Assembly: GCA_963815495.1 (NCBI GenBank)
Contig: CAWFGW010000029.1
Span: 318,764-382,763, forward strand
Origin: CAWFGW01 sp963815495
Lineage (GTDB): Bacteria; Bacteroidota; Bacteroidia; Cytophagales; JAAEPT01
DNA length: 64,000 nucleotides
Direction of reading: 5' to 3'
A program made the position numbers and the translations under genes. The notes under the pieces are model-generated. The model saw only the letters and a program-made list of their open reading frames with translations. It was not told the origin of the DNA and did not search any database. Positions 24,895 through 33,120 of this stretch are shown here, in pieces. Numbering within the stretch: position 1 is the first letter of the stretch; each line of letters starts with the position of its first letter.

Positions 24895-26500
24895 AATGGC
24901 TGATGTGGTGGTCAACAACTTCATCGAGCAATCCCGCTCATTTTCACCGTATGACATGTCTACCAAATTAAAGTTAATTGGCATTGACGTGGCTAGTTTT
25001 GGTGATCCTTTTTGTGAGAATACGGAGCACGACTCCATCGTGTATCAAAACAAGAAAAAAGGGGTGTACAAACGCATCAACATTACCAAAGACGGTAACT
25101 ATTTATTGGGTGGCATTTTAGTGGGTGATGCGGAGGAGTACAACATGTTGCTCCAAATGACCCTCAACAAAATGAAGGTGCCCGAAGATGCGGAAGCTTT
25201 AATTATCTCCACCAGCGGTGAAGGGGTTTCCATGGGTGTTGAGTCGTTGCCTGACACGGCCATGATTTGTTCCTGTGAAAACGTCTCTAAAGCGGCCATC
25301 TGTAATACGGTGAAAGACGGAAAAACAGACATCGCTCAAATTAAGGCATGCACGAAAGCAGGTACGGGTTGTGGGGGCTGTATGCCAATGGTGAAAGACC
25401 TCGTGAACTATACCCTTACGGAAATGGGTGTTGAAGTGAAAAACGTGATTTGCGAACACTTTGCGTATAGTCGTCAGGAATTATTTCATCTGATTAAGGT
25501 AAAGAACCTTCAAACCTATAAAGAAATCTTAAAAGAATACGGCACCGGCTGCGGTTGTGAAGTCTGTAAGCCTGCGGTCAACAACATCATTGCAGGACTT
25601 TATAACCTCAAAGTGGTTGAACAAGATACCACACTGGATACCAACGATCGCTTTTTAGCCAACATTCAACGGGGAGGAACGTATTCGGTAGTCCCTCGGG
25701 TTGCTGGAGGTGAAATCACACCCGAGAAATTGATTGTACTGGGTGAAGTGGCTAAAAAATATGATCTTTACTGTAAAATTACTGGTGGACAACGCATTGA
25801 CCTATTGGGGGCCAAACTCAACGACTTACCCGACATTTGGTCGGAGTTAATTGACGCAGGTTTTGAAACTGGTCAGGCGTATGGTAAATCGGTGCGGACC
25901 GTTAAAAGCTGTGTGGGTTCTACCTGGTGCCGCTTTGGAGTGCAAGACTCGGTGGGTTTTGCCGTGGAAATTGAAGAACGGTACAAGGGACTTCGTTCAC
26001 CGCACAAGTTAAAGTTTGCTGTGTCTGGTTGCACCAGGGAGTGTGCGGAAGCACAATCAAAAGATATTGGAGTCATTGCTACGGATAAAGGTTGGGCGAT
26101 GTACGTCTGCGGAAATGGTGGGACCAAACCACAGCACGCGGTCTTATTTGCGACCGACATCGACAAAGAGACTTGTCTTAAATATACGGATCGGGTGTTG
26201 GCCTTTTACATTCAAACGGCTGATCCATTAGTGAGGACAGCTACGTGGTTCAACAAATTAGAAGGTGGCTTAAAGTACCTTCAGGACGTGGTCATCAACG
26301 ACAGCTTAGGGATTTGTTCCGAGCTGGATGCCTTTATCCAGCACCATGTGGACACCTACTTCTGCGAGTGGAAAGATGTGGTCGACAACCCTGAAAAAAG
26401 AGCAAAATTCAAAAAGTATGTCAATGATGACTCCAGCGAAAGCACCTTAGAATGGGTCGCGGAAAGAGGACAAAAAGTACCAGCGCCATGGACTGCGTAG
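24875..26500 (+). CDS. nirB: NirB C-terminal part: 2Fe-2S and sirohaem/4Fe-4S half
   Basis: 541 residues from a nominal TTG. Begins with the NADH-domain end (VAPGYEMADVV). Two BFD-like 2Fe-2S segments follow (ICSCENV...GTGCGGC near 130-170; GTGCGCEVC near 225). Then come the ferredoxin-like half-domain and the sirohaem/4Fe-4S core, with cysteines in SCVGSTWCRFG and SGCTRECAEAQ. It reduces nitrite to ammonium in the cytoplasm when joined to the N-terminal half. TTG as a real start is doubtful; the frame is probably reached only from nirB. Confidence 0.85.
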   Translation: MVAPGYEMADVVVNNFIEQSRSFSPYDMSTKLKLIGIDVASFGDPFCENTEHDSIVYQNKKKGVYKRINITKDGNYLLGGILVGDAEEYNMLLQMTLNKMKVPEDAEALIISTSGEGVSMGVESLPDTAMICSCENVSKAAICNTVKDGKTDIAQIKACTKAGTGCGGCMPMVKDLVNYTLTEMGVEVKNVICEHFAYSRQELFHLIKVKNLQTYKEILKEYGTGCGCEVCKPAVNNIIAGLYNLKVVEQDTTLDTNDRFLANIQRGGTYSVVPRVAGGEITPEKLIVLGEVAKKYDLYCKITGGQRIDLLGAKLNDLPDIWSELIDAGFETGQAYGKSVRTVKSCVGSTWCRFGVQDSVGFAVEIEERYKGLRSPHKLKFAVSGCTRECAEAQSKDIGVIATDKGWAMYVCGNGGTKPQHAVLFATDIDKETCLKYTDRVLAFYIQTADPLVRTATWFNKLEGGLKYLQDVVINDSLGICSELDAFIQHHVDTYFCEWKDVVDNPEKRAKFKKYVNDDSSESTLEWVAERGQKVPAPWTA

Positions 26501-26571
26501 AAGTTCAATGTTTAAGAAACTTAACACTTTGAACTCAAAACTTACAACTTACAACTCTAAACTCAAAAACA

Positions 26572-26937
26572 ATGACCACACAACATATTATCGCTCCAGA
26601 CAAAGTAACGAAATGGTTTAAAGTAGCCGCCACGGACCAATGGTCGTTTGACGGTGGCGAAGCCGTAAAATATGGCAACGATGAAATTGCCGTATTCAAC
26701 TTTGCCAGCCGTGGCGAGTGGTTTGCATGTCAAAACTTATGTCCGCATAAAAAAGAGATGATCTTAGCACGAGGCATCATTGGCGACAAAGCAGGTGAAC
26801 CTAAAGTAGCATGCCCATTTCATAAAAGACAATTTTCCTTAACCTCTGGTGAGTGCCTTGACGACCCCTCGTGTGGCACGATTAAAACCTATCCCGTAAA
26901 AGTAGAGGGCGGGATAGTGTATGTGGGCGTTGAATAA
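26572..26937 (+). CDS. nirD: Nitrite reductase small subunit, Rieske-type
   Basis: 121 residues; NirD Rieske-like small subunit of NADH-dependent nitrite reductase. Ligand motif CPHKK near 62-66 and CPFHKRQFSL near 87-96 give the C-x-H and C-x2-H pairs, so the 2Fe-2S site is complete (many NirD proteins lack it). It follows nirB by 71 bases of AAC/ACTTACAACT-rich sequence and is closed by a strong terminator. Part of its 3' end is duplicated at 34721. Confidence 0.9.
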   Translation: MTTQHIIAPDKVTKWFKVAATDQWSFDGGEAVKYGNDEIAVFNFASRGEWFACQNLCPHKKEMILARGIIGDKAGEPKVACPFHKRQFSLTSGECLDDPSCGTIKTYPVKVEGGIVYVGVE

Positions 26938-26947
26938 TTTGTGTTCT

Positions 26948-26997
26948 CCTCAGTGCCTTCAGGTCCCCAATTTTTTGAAGGTTACTGAGGTTTTTTT
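26948..26997 (+). terminator. Rho-independent terminator after nirD
   Basis: CCTCAGT.CCTTC pairs with GAAGG..ACTGAGG, followed by seven T, 10 bases after the nirD stop. Confidence 0.9.
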
Positions 26998-27032
26998 AAT
27001 TCATCTAACAACTTGATATCAAACAGTCATTA

Positions 27033-27081
27033 TCCGATGATTAAGCGGTTAGTAAGTGCTTAATCATCGGATGTTTTTTTT
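27033..27081 (+). terminator. Long hairpin with T-run downstream of nirD
   Basis: Perfect 14-bp stem TCCGATGATTAAGC/GCTTAATCATCGGA with an 11-base loop, then ATG and eight T. It is a second terminator-like structure behind nirD. Copy B at 34837-34884 keeps the fold with changed stem bases. Confidence 0.75.
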
Positions 27082-27158
27082 ACTGCTTTACAATAAAGGG
27101 TGCTATTCGCTTTTAAATTAAGATTTTGTGTTACTTTAGAGAAACAATAAAACATCTA

Positions 27159-27195
27159 TTGTATATGACACATGTGTCATATACAATTGTTAGCC
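27159..27195 (+). other. Cassette-entry hairpin A with GTTAGCC core
   Basis: A perfect 28-base palindrome (27159-27186, half-arm TTGTATATGACACA) is followed by GTTAGCC at 27189-27195, 26 bases before the next ATG. The same arrangement (leader, palindrome, GTTAGCC, gene) is seen at 31118-31154. Confidence 0.6.
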
Positions 27196-27221
27196 ACCAC
27201 AAGACCATAAAATTTCTTTTA

Positions 27222-28139
27222 ATGAAATATGTACCTGATTTAATACCAGAACAGCATAAGGTCAAATCTCTAAATTTCGAGAAACAAGCAACCAAACAAA
27301 AACATCCATCATGGTGGACAGCTATTTCAACAATTGGTGTAATATTCTTTCTGTTTGGCTCTTTGGTAACCATTTTTTCAAGATTTTTAGTTGGAGTCAC
27401 TTTTTTGAGTGTAGCTCTCCTCATGATACCTAAAGTACACAGCTTTATTGAATCAAGTCTGCGGTTTAAGTTCTCATGGATAATAAAAACCATATTGATT
27501 GTAATATTATTATTACCCCTTTCCTTTCTCAATAAGCATTATGCAGAAATAGAAGCTGAGCAAGCCAGGTTGGACAAGATAGAACAAGAACGAATTGAAA
27601 GAAATGAAGTAGAAAAAAAATTAGAAGCTGAAAAAATCGAAAATGAAAGAATTGAAAGACTTGCGTCATATTTGACCACTTCAGATAAATTATTTCGAAA
27701 GAAAAAAACAACAGAAGCAATATCACTTCTTGACTCGGCTCTGCTAATAGCTAAATCTGAAAAAGACACTATCACGACAATTAAACTTGATTATTTATTA
27801 AAATCAAAAAGATATTCAGAAGCAATAGACATTTATAACACAAAAATATCTCAACAGTCCAATCTTGGAGAAAACTTGTATCTACGAGCCGTTTGCTTAA
27901 GCAAACAAAATAAAACTCAAGAAGCTGTGAATGATTTGCACAGGTCAATTGAATTAGGTTACGAAAAGTCCCAAATCATGTATGACAAAATAAACCCTGA
28001 AAGAAAAAGGGTCATTGATTATATAACGAGATGCTGTGATGGCTCAAGTTCTAGAGCAAAAGGCAGTGGTGCATGTTCACATCATCGAGGTGTTTGCAAT
28101 TGGAACGAGCCTGTTTATCAAACCTATAGAAAATATTAA
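27222..28139 (+). CDS. Membrane TPR protein with C-terminal DUF3761-like domain
   Basis: About 305 residues from the ATG at 27222; an in-frame start at 27126 would read through the palindrome and is rejected. Two membrane helices (about 33-65 and 85-105) are followed by a charged coiled coil rich in Glu/Lys (AEIEAEQARLDKIEQERI). TPR-like helices come next (about 165-265). The Cys/His end RCCDGSSSRAKGSGACSHH resembles DUF3761, a small extracellular metal-site-like domain. It lies in the cassette-like region, 4 bases before the next gene. Function unknown. Confidence 0.65.
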   Translation: MKYVPDLIPEQHKVKSLNFEKQATKQKHPSWWTAISTIGVIFFLFGSLVTIFSRFLVGVTFLSVALLMIPKVHSFIESSLRFKFSWIIKTILIVILLLPLSFLNKHYAEIEAEQARLDKIEQERIERNEVEKKLEAEKIENERIERLASYLTTSDKLFRKKKTTEAISLLDSALLIAKSEKDTITTIKLDYLLKSKRYSEAIDIYNTKISQQSNLGENLYLRAVCLSKQNKTQEAVNDLHRSIELGYEKSQIMYDKINPERKRVIDYITRCCDGSSSRAKGSGACSHHRGVCNWNEPVYQTYRKY

Positions 28140-28143
28140 GCTC

Positions 28144-29226
28144 ATGAACAATATTTTTCAAAATATAACACTAAGAGAAAAGAGCTTTCTTCAAAAGGTA
28201 TTTAACCAAACTCCTGAGGAAAACTCTATAATTGAACTCAATAATCTACTTGCAAACAAATCCATTGCAGAAATAACTCAAAGTGACATCAATGATATTT
28301 GTAAAAAATATAGATTTAACATTTTTAAAAAGTTTCAGTTAAATCTTAAAGAATTTTATGCGACTCACCTTAATTTTTGTCTAAATGACAACCAACTTTC
28401 AGAAACTGAATTAAGCGATTTAAAACGTCTGAAAGAACTACTCAATCTCAAAGAAAATGACGTTGTCAAAATTCATGAAACCATTACTTCTAGTATTTAT
28501 AGTTCAAACTTTTCAGATGCAATATCTAGCGGTCGTTTGTCCAACGAAAAAGAAGAATTTCTAAATAAGCTGCAATCAGAAATTAAATTACCTGAACAGC
28601 TAGCAAAGAAAATATCTGAGGAGTTAAGGGGTGATTTTTTAAGAAATTATATTCATGAGGCTGTTTCAGATCAAAGGCTGTCACCTGATGAGTTAACCGA
28701 ACTTGAAGCAATCACAAAAAGTTTGAACATCAACCTAAACGTTGATAACGAGACAAAAAACCAATTAGAAAAATTTAAGCTTTATTGGGTTATTGAAAAT
28801 GGTGAGATTCCTACAATTGATGTCAATATAAATTTACAAAAGAACGAATCATGTTATTTCGCTTCAAAAATTGATTGGCATGAACAACGAACGGTAACCC
28901 AACGAATTAATTATGGTGGACCTGTTGCCCGAATACGCATAGCTAAAGGAGTATATTATCGTGTTGGTAGTATTTCTGGACATGCGGTCAAAAAAGACGA
29001 GTGGAAACTTATAGATTCGGGTACTATTTACCTTACCAACAAACGCTTAATCTTTGTTGGTCAAAGCAAAAACACTAACATCAGACTTAACAGAATACTT
29101 GGATTTACACCTTATTCGGATGGAGTTGAAATTGACAAGGATACAGGAAGAAAACCACTCCTTTCCTTCACACAAGACATTGAACTATTTTCAATGCTAT
29201 TATCAAGAGTCTTAAGCGATATATAA
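28144..29226 (+). CDS. TerB-like helical protein with C-terminal PH-like domain
   Basis: About 360 residues from the ATG at 28144; the longer frame from 28036 overlaps the previous gene. The N-terminal 240 residues are helical, with repeated D..LS..E...L..L motifs (CLNDNQLSETELSDLKRL, VSDQRLSPDELTELEAI) like TerB or EF-hand-like helical pairs. The C-terminal 120 residues (DSGTIYLTNKRLIFVG, then NRILGFTPYSDGVEI) resemble bacterial PH-like domains. Such pairs occur in stress, lipid-sensing or conflict-type accessory genes. The end abuts a GGCTAAC core. Confidence 0.55.
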   Translation: MNNIFQNITLREKSFLQKVFNQTPEENSIIELNNLLANKSIAEITQSDINDICKKYRFNIFKKFQLNLKEFYATHLNFCLNDNQLSETELSDLKRLKELLNLKENDVVKIHETITSSIYSSNFSDAISSGRLSNEKEEFLNKLQSEIKLPEQLAKKISEELRGDFLRNYIHEAVSDQRLSPDELTELEAITKSLNINLNVDNETKNQLEKFKLYWVIENGEIPTIDVNINLQKNESCYFASKIDWHEQRTVTQRINYGGPVARIRIAKGVYYRVGSISGHAVKKDEWKLIDSGTIYLTNKRLIFVGQSKNTNIRLNRILGFTPYSDGVEIDKDTGRKPLLSFTQDIELFSMLLSRVLSDI

Positions 29227-29230
29227 AGGT

Positions 29231-29437
29231 GGCTAACGCTATATATGAAATTATATCTGGTTCAGTGGGTAATCAGAGTTTTGTGGTTACTTGTGAGTAC
29301 GCCAAATCTGCGATTTGGCATTTATATCGAGAAAAAAATTAAACGCCAAACCGCAGGTTTGACTTTGTGGTAATCCCGAAAACTTTCAGGAAAAAGTTCA
29401 TTGCTTTCTATTCAGCTATAATTCATATATTTAACGC
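29231..29437 (+). other. attC-like boundary element 1
   Basis: Starts with GGCTAAC five bases after the upstream gene. The next bases CGCTATATATGAAATTATA pair, with few gaps, with TATAATTCATATATTTAACG near 29418-29436. Inside is the hairpin GCCAAATC/GATTTGGC (29290 region). The whole could fold as one long imperfect stem, as integron attC sites do. Confidence 0.5.
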
Positions 29438-29460
29438 TGTGAAATCCCAATAAAACTATT

Positions 29461-30012
29461 ATGATAGAAAAAGTTAATGGTCTTTTTGTAAGCGATAGCT
29501 TTTTTGATTCACCCTTCTATGTTTTTATTAAAGCCCCTAACGTATCATTCACAGAAATCCTAAATGAGTTGAACTATGAAACAGTTGAATTAAAAGGTAC
29601 AACAGAGGAACTACTTCCTAAACTCTTCTATATGTACCAATTAGGTGATTGGATACTCATAATGGATGGTTGGCACTACGGTCTGTATCATGATGAAAAA
29701 TTCCAGATAAATGTAAACGAACTTGGTAACCGCTTTGACATAGTTACGGGACTAATTGGTGATTCTGATAATTCCTATGAATACCAAATTTACTCGAAAG
29801 GAGAATTAATAAGACACTACTATTATTATGAAACTCATAATTCTAGCGAAGTAAAGAAAGACCTAGGTGCGATAAGAAATTCTGAAGATGCGTTCAAAAT
29901 AAAAATGACCCTAGAAAATCGAATGATTGATTTCCTAAAGTCTGAAATTGATTCGCCATTTAATGTTGATTTAGAACTAGTTAGGTTTTTCAAATGTAGA
30001 ACAGATTCATAA
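29461..30012 (+). CDS. Hypothetical protein
   Basis: 183 residues, acidic, no signal peptide or membrane segment. Rich in aromatics (MYQLGDWILIMDGWHYGLYHDEK, YEYQIYSKGELIRHYYYYE). The general look is that of small cytoplasmic immunity or SUKH-like accessory proteins, but no family was recognised. It lies alone between an attC-like element and a REP cluster, so it is probably a cassette gene. Confidence 0.6.
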   Translation: MIEKVNGLFVSDSFFDSPFYVFIKAPNVSFTEILNELNYETVELKGTTEELLPKLFYMYQLGDWILIMDGWHYGLYHDEKFQINVNELGNRFDIVTGLIGDSDNSYEYQIYSKGELIRHYYYYETHNSSEVKKDLGAIRNSEDAFKIKMTLENRMIDFLKSEIDSPFNVDLELVRFFKCRTDS

Positions 30013-30100
30013 GAGAAAGAAAATAATACAAAGGGTAAGAATTGACAAACAACTAATGACAAAATCAGTCAAAATATAAGGGTAGACGAAAAATACCCCA

Positions 30101-30403
30101 CTCTCCTAATGGCGCGCGTTGCGCCAGCAAAACACGTGCAACTGCAAGCCCAACTTTTTAAGCAAAACTAAAAAACAACCAACCACATCATTTCCAATAA
30201 CACCAAAGCTCATCGCGCTGCCCTACCGCCCCTAATGGCGCGCGTTGCGGTAGCAAAACGCGTGATCTAAGCCTAGCCCCGAATAGCGCGCGTTGCTCCA
30301 GCAAAACACGTGCTACTGCTAAGCCTAGTTTTTCAGCAAAAATAAAAAACAACCATCCACAACATTTTTAATCACACCAAAGCTCTTCGCGCTGCCCTAC
30401 TGC
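30101..30403. repeat. GC-rich REP cluster with two 118-base direct repeats
   Basis: Three copies of a 28-base unit (start GGCGCGCGTTGC, end AGCAAAACACGTG) lie at 30111, 30237 and 30285. The first folds as TGGCGC/GCGCCA and the second as CTACCGC/GCGGTAG. Blocks 30111-30229 and 30285-30403 are diverged direct copies sharing AAAAAACAACCA and CACACCAAAGCTC. The GC content is far above the surroundings. Together with 30013-30100 this fills a 400-base gap without genes. Confidence 0.85.
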
Positions 30404-30412
30404 TCTGAAGCT

Positions 30413-30616
30413 TTATGCTTTCGACTTTCTTCTGGTCGGATACATGACTTGTTGCTCCTTAAATTGACCAATTTCTTCACGGAGTGTTTGATTGATATTT
30501 TGTATTAGGTCGTTTTGGAATTTCATAATCTCTAATAAATCGTGCATTGCGTTTAAGTTTTCTAGTTGTTTGTAGACTATTTCTTCTAAATCGGCTTTGG
30601 TATATTTTCTACTCAT
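30413..30616 (-). CDS. Small coiled-coil protein
   Basis: 67 residues from the ATG at 30616. Entirely helical with heptad pattern (ADLEEIVYKQLENLNAMHDL, LIQNINQTLREEIGQF) and a basic tail RRKSKA. No family recognised. It is divergent from a small XRE regulator, with repeated motifs in the shared promoter; possibly a regulator accessory or antitoxin-like partner. Confidence 0.5.
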   Translation of the reverse strand: MSRKYTKADLEEIVYKQLENLNAMHDLLEIMKFQNDLIQNINQTLREEIGQFKEQQVMYPTRRKSKA

Positions 30617-30652
30617 TGTTCTAAAGTTTTGATGGATAAAAGAACAAGTCAA

Positions 30653-30684
30653 ATGTAAAACAAAATTACATTAATGTAAAACAA
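30653..30684. promoter_or_regulatory. Candidate operator in the divergent promoter
   Basis: The perfect 14-bp palindrome TTACATTAATGTAA (30666-30679) sits within a direct repeat ATGTAAAACAA (30653-30663 and 30674-30684), between the coiled-coil gene and the XRE gene. It is a natural binding site for the XRE protein. Confidence 0.5.
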
Positions 30685-30764
30685 TAATGCATTTATGATT
30701 ATCATTAATGAAAACTAACTTTTCATAAGTGCATAAATGAGTTACATTTTGTACATTCGAAGCG

Positions 30765-30977
30765 ATGGATAACAAGCTCAACAGAATTAAAGAGGTTTTG
30801 GTAAGGCAAGGTGTTAGTCAAAAAGATTTGGCAGCTCAACTTGAAAAAAACGAACACACCATTTCAAACTGGTGCATCAATAAATCACAACCACATCTAA
30901 AGGAACTGTATCGAATTGCGGAAATCTTAAAAGTAGATGTTTGCGACTTGCTCGTTTCTTTAAAAGAAAAACCATAA
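30765..30977 (+). CDS. Small XRE-family HTH regulator
   Basis: 70 residues, almost all one HTH_3 domain (SQKDLAAQLEKNEHTISNWC, then PHLKELYRIAEILKVDVCDL). Typical of Cro/C-protein-like solitary repressors in accessory DNA. Transcribed away from the coiled-coil gene at 30413, with a candidate operator between them. Confidence 0.85.
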   Translation: MDNKLNRIKEVLVRQGVSQKDLAAQLEKNEHTISNWCINKSQPHLKELYRIAEILKVDVCDLLVSLKEKP

Positions 30978-31030
30978 ATAAACCCTCATCTTCATATAGT
31001 TCTACAGTCGGAAAACTCCTAATATCAAAT

Positions 31031-31104
31031 GCTTTTTTTACTTCTTTACAATAAAGTGTGGTACCAGCTATAAAATTAAGATTTTGTGTTACTTTAGAGA
31101 AAGT
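31031..31104 (+). repeat. Duplicated leader, copy C (partial)
   Basis: Shares GCTTTTTTTACTTCTTTACA, then AATAAAGTGTG and AAATTAAGATTTTGTG, then TTACTTTAGAGAAA, with copy A at 27072-27147. The conserved TACTTTAG is close to a TAnnTTTG -7 element, so this leader may carry a promoter for the gene behind it. Confidence 0.75.
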
Positions 31105-31117
31105 AATTATATAAGCT

Positions 31118-31154
31118 GTATATGCACAACGGTGTGCATATCCAACTGTTAGCC
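31118..31154 (+). other. Cassette-entry hairpin C with GTTAGCC core
   Basis: GTATATGCACA, loop ACGG, TGTGCATATCC forms a hairpin (one end mismatch), followed by GTTAGCC at 31148-31154, 17 bases before the next ATG. It is parallel to 27159-27195 with a different stem sequence. Confidence 0.6.
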
Positions 31155-31171
31155 TTAATAAAATTATAAAT

Positions 31172-32059
31172 ATGAAAAAAATACTTTTACTATTAAGCTT
31201 AAGTTTAGTGCAGTTATCACTTGTTGCTCAAATTGACACAACTGACTTACTATTCTACTCCACGTTTGATGGGACTTTTGACGACCTATCAAAAAATGAA
31301 ATAAGACTTGTCGATTCAAATATCACTTTTACTACTGACAGATTTGACAATCCAAATTCTGCAATATATTCATCCATATCATCCTATCCCCCAAATGTCT
31401 ATTTATCAATTATCGACTCAAACTATTTTAAAAACATATATGAAAACGATTTTACAATTTCGGTTTGGATAAAGTATGCAGGTGATGGTTCATACAGTAT
31501 TGGACATATCATAAAAACAAACGACCTTCAAATACGAAACAGTCAATACATTGATTTTGGCAATTTCTCATGGAATGACCCAAATAAGCCTGACTTCAGT
31601 GAATGGCATCATTTTGTTTGGACTACTATGGGAGACTCAATTGTTGAGTATTTGAATAGTGAACCGGTGCGAAAAAGGCATAAATCTACAGCTTCAAATT
31701 CTTTCAATAATTCAAAACACTTATTATTACAAGAACTTAACGGAAGTGCGGATGACCTTGTAATTTTCAAACGTTCTCTCAATCAAAGTGAAATTAACAC
31801 ACTATATTCTACAAATAATGTCATTACAGGTGTTTCTTCAAAGTTAGACAAAAATCCTTTGCAGATTCCAAACCCTATTTCTGGGAAAATATCACTCCCT
31901 GAAAACTATGAAGTAGTTAGTCTAACATCTATAACTGGACAAGTTCAAATAGAATCAAAATCAAACATTCTAAGCCTCTACAATGTTCCTTCTGGACTGT
32001 ATATGTTGAAGATTAGAAAAGCTAATAATTATTTCACCCAGAAGATTATTGTAAAATAA
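31172..32059 (+). CDS. Secreted LamG-domain protein with T9SS sorting domain
   Basis: 295 residues. Signal peptide ends near LVAQ. A LamG/concanavalin-like domain spans about 25-215 (FYSTFDGTFDDLSKN, DFTISVWIKYAGDG, WHHFVWTTMGD, GSADDLVIFKRSLNQSEI), a typical carbohydrate- or protein-binding sandwich. The C-terminal 70 residues form a T9SS type A-like sorting domain (VVSLTSITGQVQIES, VPSGLYMLKIRKANNYFTQKI). It lies between a GTTAGCC core and a GGCTAAC core, so it is a single-gene cassette. Confidence 0.8.
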   Translation: MKKILLLLSLSLVQLSLVAQIDTTDLLFYSTFDGTFDDLSKNEIRLVDSNITFTTDRFDNPNSAIYSSISSYPPNVYLSIIDSNYFKNIYENDFTISVWIKYAGDGSYSIGHIIKTNDLQIRNSQYIDFGNFSWNDPNKPDFSEWHHFVWTTMGDSIVEYLNSEPVRKRHKSTASNSFNNSKHLLLQELNGSADDLVIFKRSLNQSEINTLYSTNNVITGVSSKLDKNPLQIPNPISGKISLPENYEVVSLTSITGQVQIESKSNILSLYNVPSGLYMLKIRKANNYFTQKIIVK

Positions 32060-32262
32060 GGCTAACCCTCTGTATGAAATCATGGCTGTTTCTGTGGTTT
32101 ATGTGGCTTTAGTCCTTCATAGATAGTCCGTCAATCTTGCGGATTGACATTGCAGCGGTGGACGAATTTAGCAAGTCAATCTAGTAGATTGACTACGTGG
32201 TAATCCCGATAGCTATCGGGACGAAATTTCATTATATTTAATTCATCCAAGTAAACGTTAGC
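32060..32262 (+). other. attC-like boundary element 2
   Basis: Begins with GGCTAAC immediately after the LamG gene and ends with GTTAGC (32257-32262) before the next gene. It contains GTATGAAATCATGG near the left end, two small hairpins (GTCAATC/GATTGAC near 32130 and 32180) and CCCGATAGCTATCGGG (32206-32221). The inverted outer cores and inner hairpins match elements 1 and 3 in layout. Confidence 0.5.
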
Positions 32263-32288
32263 AAACATTAAAACCATACGAACTAATT

Positions 32289-33113
32289 ATGAAAATAATT
32301 TTATCAATTTCATCAATTTTGCTTTTAATCAACTTTTCAGAAGCTCAAACCTCAATCTCTAAAAAAGCTCAATATGTTTTTGCCTCATATTCAGCAGATA
32401 TACCTTGGTGGTCTAAAAATGGGTTTTATGATCAGTCTTACACTGGGCAACAATATCCTTCTGACGAATTGACTACGGAAGTTTGTCTATCTTCTCCAAC
32501 GGACACTATTTTCTTCACCGATTTTGGGTTTAACATTCCTACTGATGCTGAAATTGCTGGTGTTACCTTAAACTTATACAAAATAGAAGCATTTAATAAT
32601 GATGTAAAAGACACTTTAGTTTCTTTATGGAATAATGAAGTAATAAGCTCAAATCTAGCTATAGATAACACTTGGCTACCTGATTCTGTAGTTTATGAAT
32701 ATGGAGCAACTGATGATTTATGGAATAGTAATCTAACACCAGAAATAGTGAACTCCTCAAGCTTTGGTATTGCTTTTCAAATGAAAACTCTTAAATGGTG
32801 TACTGGAGCAACTCTAGGTAATATAGAATTGACTATTCATCTAAAATCACCAGTTCTTTCAACTGATATGATTTTAGAAACAAATGATTTAAGTATTTTT
32901 CCAAATCCAACATCAGGCAACTTCACTATTGATTCATATAGAGGTATTGTTGAAGCATATAGAATTCTTGGCACAAATGGTGAGTTGGTCAGTGATAAAA
33001 TTACTTCCAATGGTTCTATTGAAATCAATACATCAAATCTTAACAAAGGAATCTATTTCATCCAAGTTATGATTGGCGGAAATTGGATTACTAAAAAAAT
33101 AGTTATTGAATAA
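32289..33113 (+). CDS. Secreted protein with T9SS sorting domain
   Basis: 274 residues. Signal peptide (cleavage near SEAQT). The middle domain (about 20-195) is unrecognised: FADYG-like strands with FTDFGFNIPTDAEIAGVTL, which recalls the beta-sandwich found in phage-tail or fibre-like proteins (small displacement from an axis). The C-terminal sorting domain starts SIFPNPTSGNFTI and ends GIYFIQVMIGGNWITKKIV. Exported through T9SS; ligand unknown. It is flanked by GTTAGC and GCTAAC, a single-gene cassette. Confidence 0.75.
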   Translation: MKIILSISSILLLINFSEAQTSISKKAQYVFASYSADIPWWSKNGFYDQSYTGQQYPSDELTTEVCLSSPTDTIFFTDFGFNIPTDAEIAGVTLNLYKIEAFNNDVKDTLVSLWNNEVISSNLAIDNTWLPDSVVYEYGATDDLWNSNLTPEIVNSSSFGIAFQMKTLKWCTGATLGNIELTIHLKSPVLSTDMILETNDLSIFPNPTSGNFTIDSYRGIVEAYRILGTNGELVSDKITSNGSIEINTSNLNKGIYFIQVMIGGNWITKKIVIE

Positions 33114-33120
33114 TACGTTT

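Larger units (their letters stand above)
23995..26500 (+). pseudogene. nirB: Nitrite reductase large subunit nirB, interrupted by a single-base frameshift
   Basis: The two frames 23995-24894 and 24875-26500 together encode one NirB of normal length (about 840 residues). The break is at 24877-24878: GGACTTGGTAGCGCC has one G more than needed to read the family-conserved GLVAPGYEMA. All cofactor motifs on both sides are intact, so this is either a very recent mutation or a sequencing error. Without correction the FAD/NADH half and the sirohaem half are made separately. Confidence 0.85.
26914..27147 (+). repeat. Duplicated segment, copy A: nirD 3' end, terminator, hairpin, leader
   Basis: This stretch recurs, diverged, at 34721-34933 (whole) and 31031-31104 (last third only). 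Shared order: TGGGCGTTGAATA nirD tail, terminator, long hairpin, T-run plus ACTGCTTTACAATAAAG, then TTTTAAATTAAGATTTTGTG. Copies A and B bracket the accessory region 27.1-34.9 kb. Confidence 0.8.

Noticed and set aside
27126..27221. Upstream extension of the TPR/DUF3761-like gene
   Set aside because: It would translate the 28-base palindrome and the GTTAGCC core, which belong to the repeated boundary structure.
30101..30403. CRISPR or integron attC in the GC-rich repeats
   Set aside because: Irregular spacing, no cas genes, and the cores lack GTTRRRY; REP-like elements fit better.
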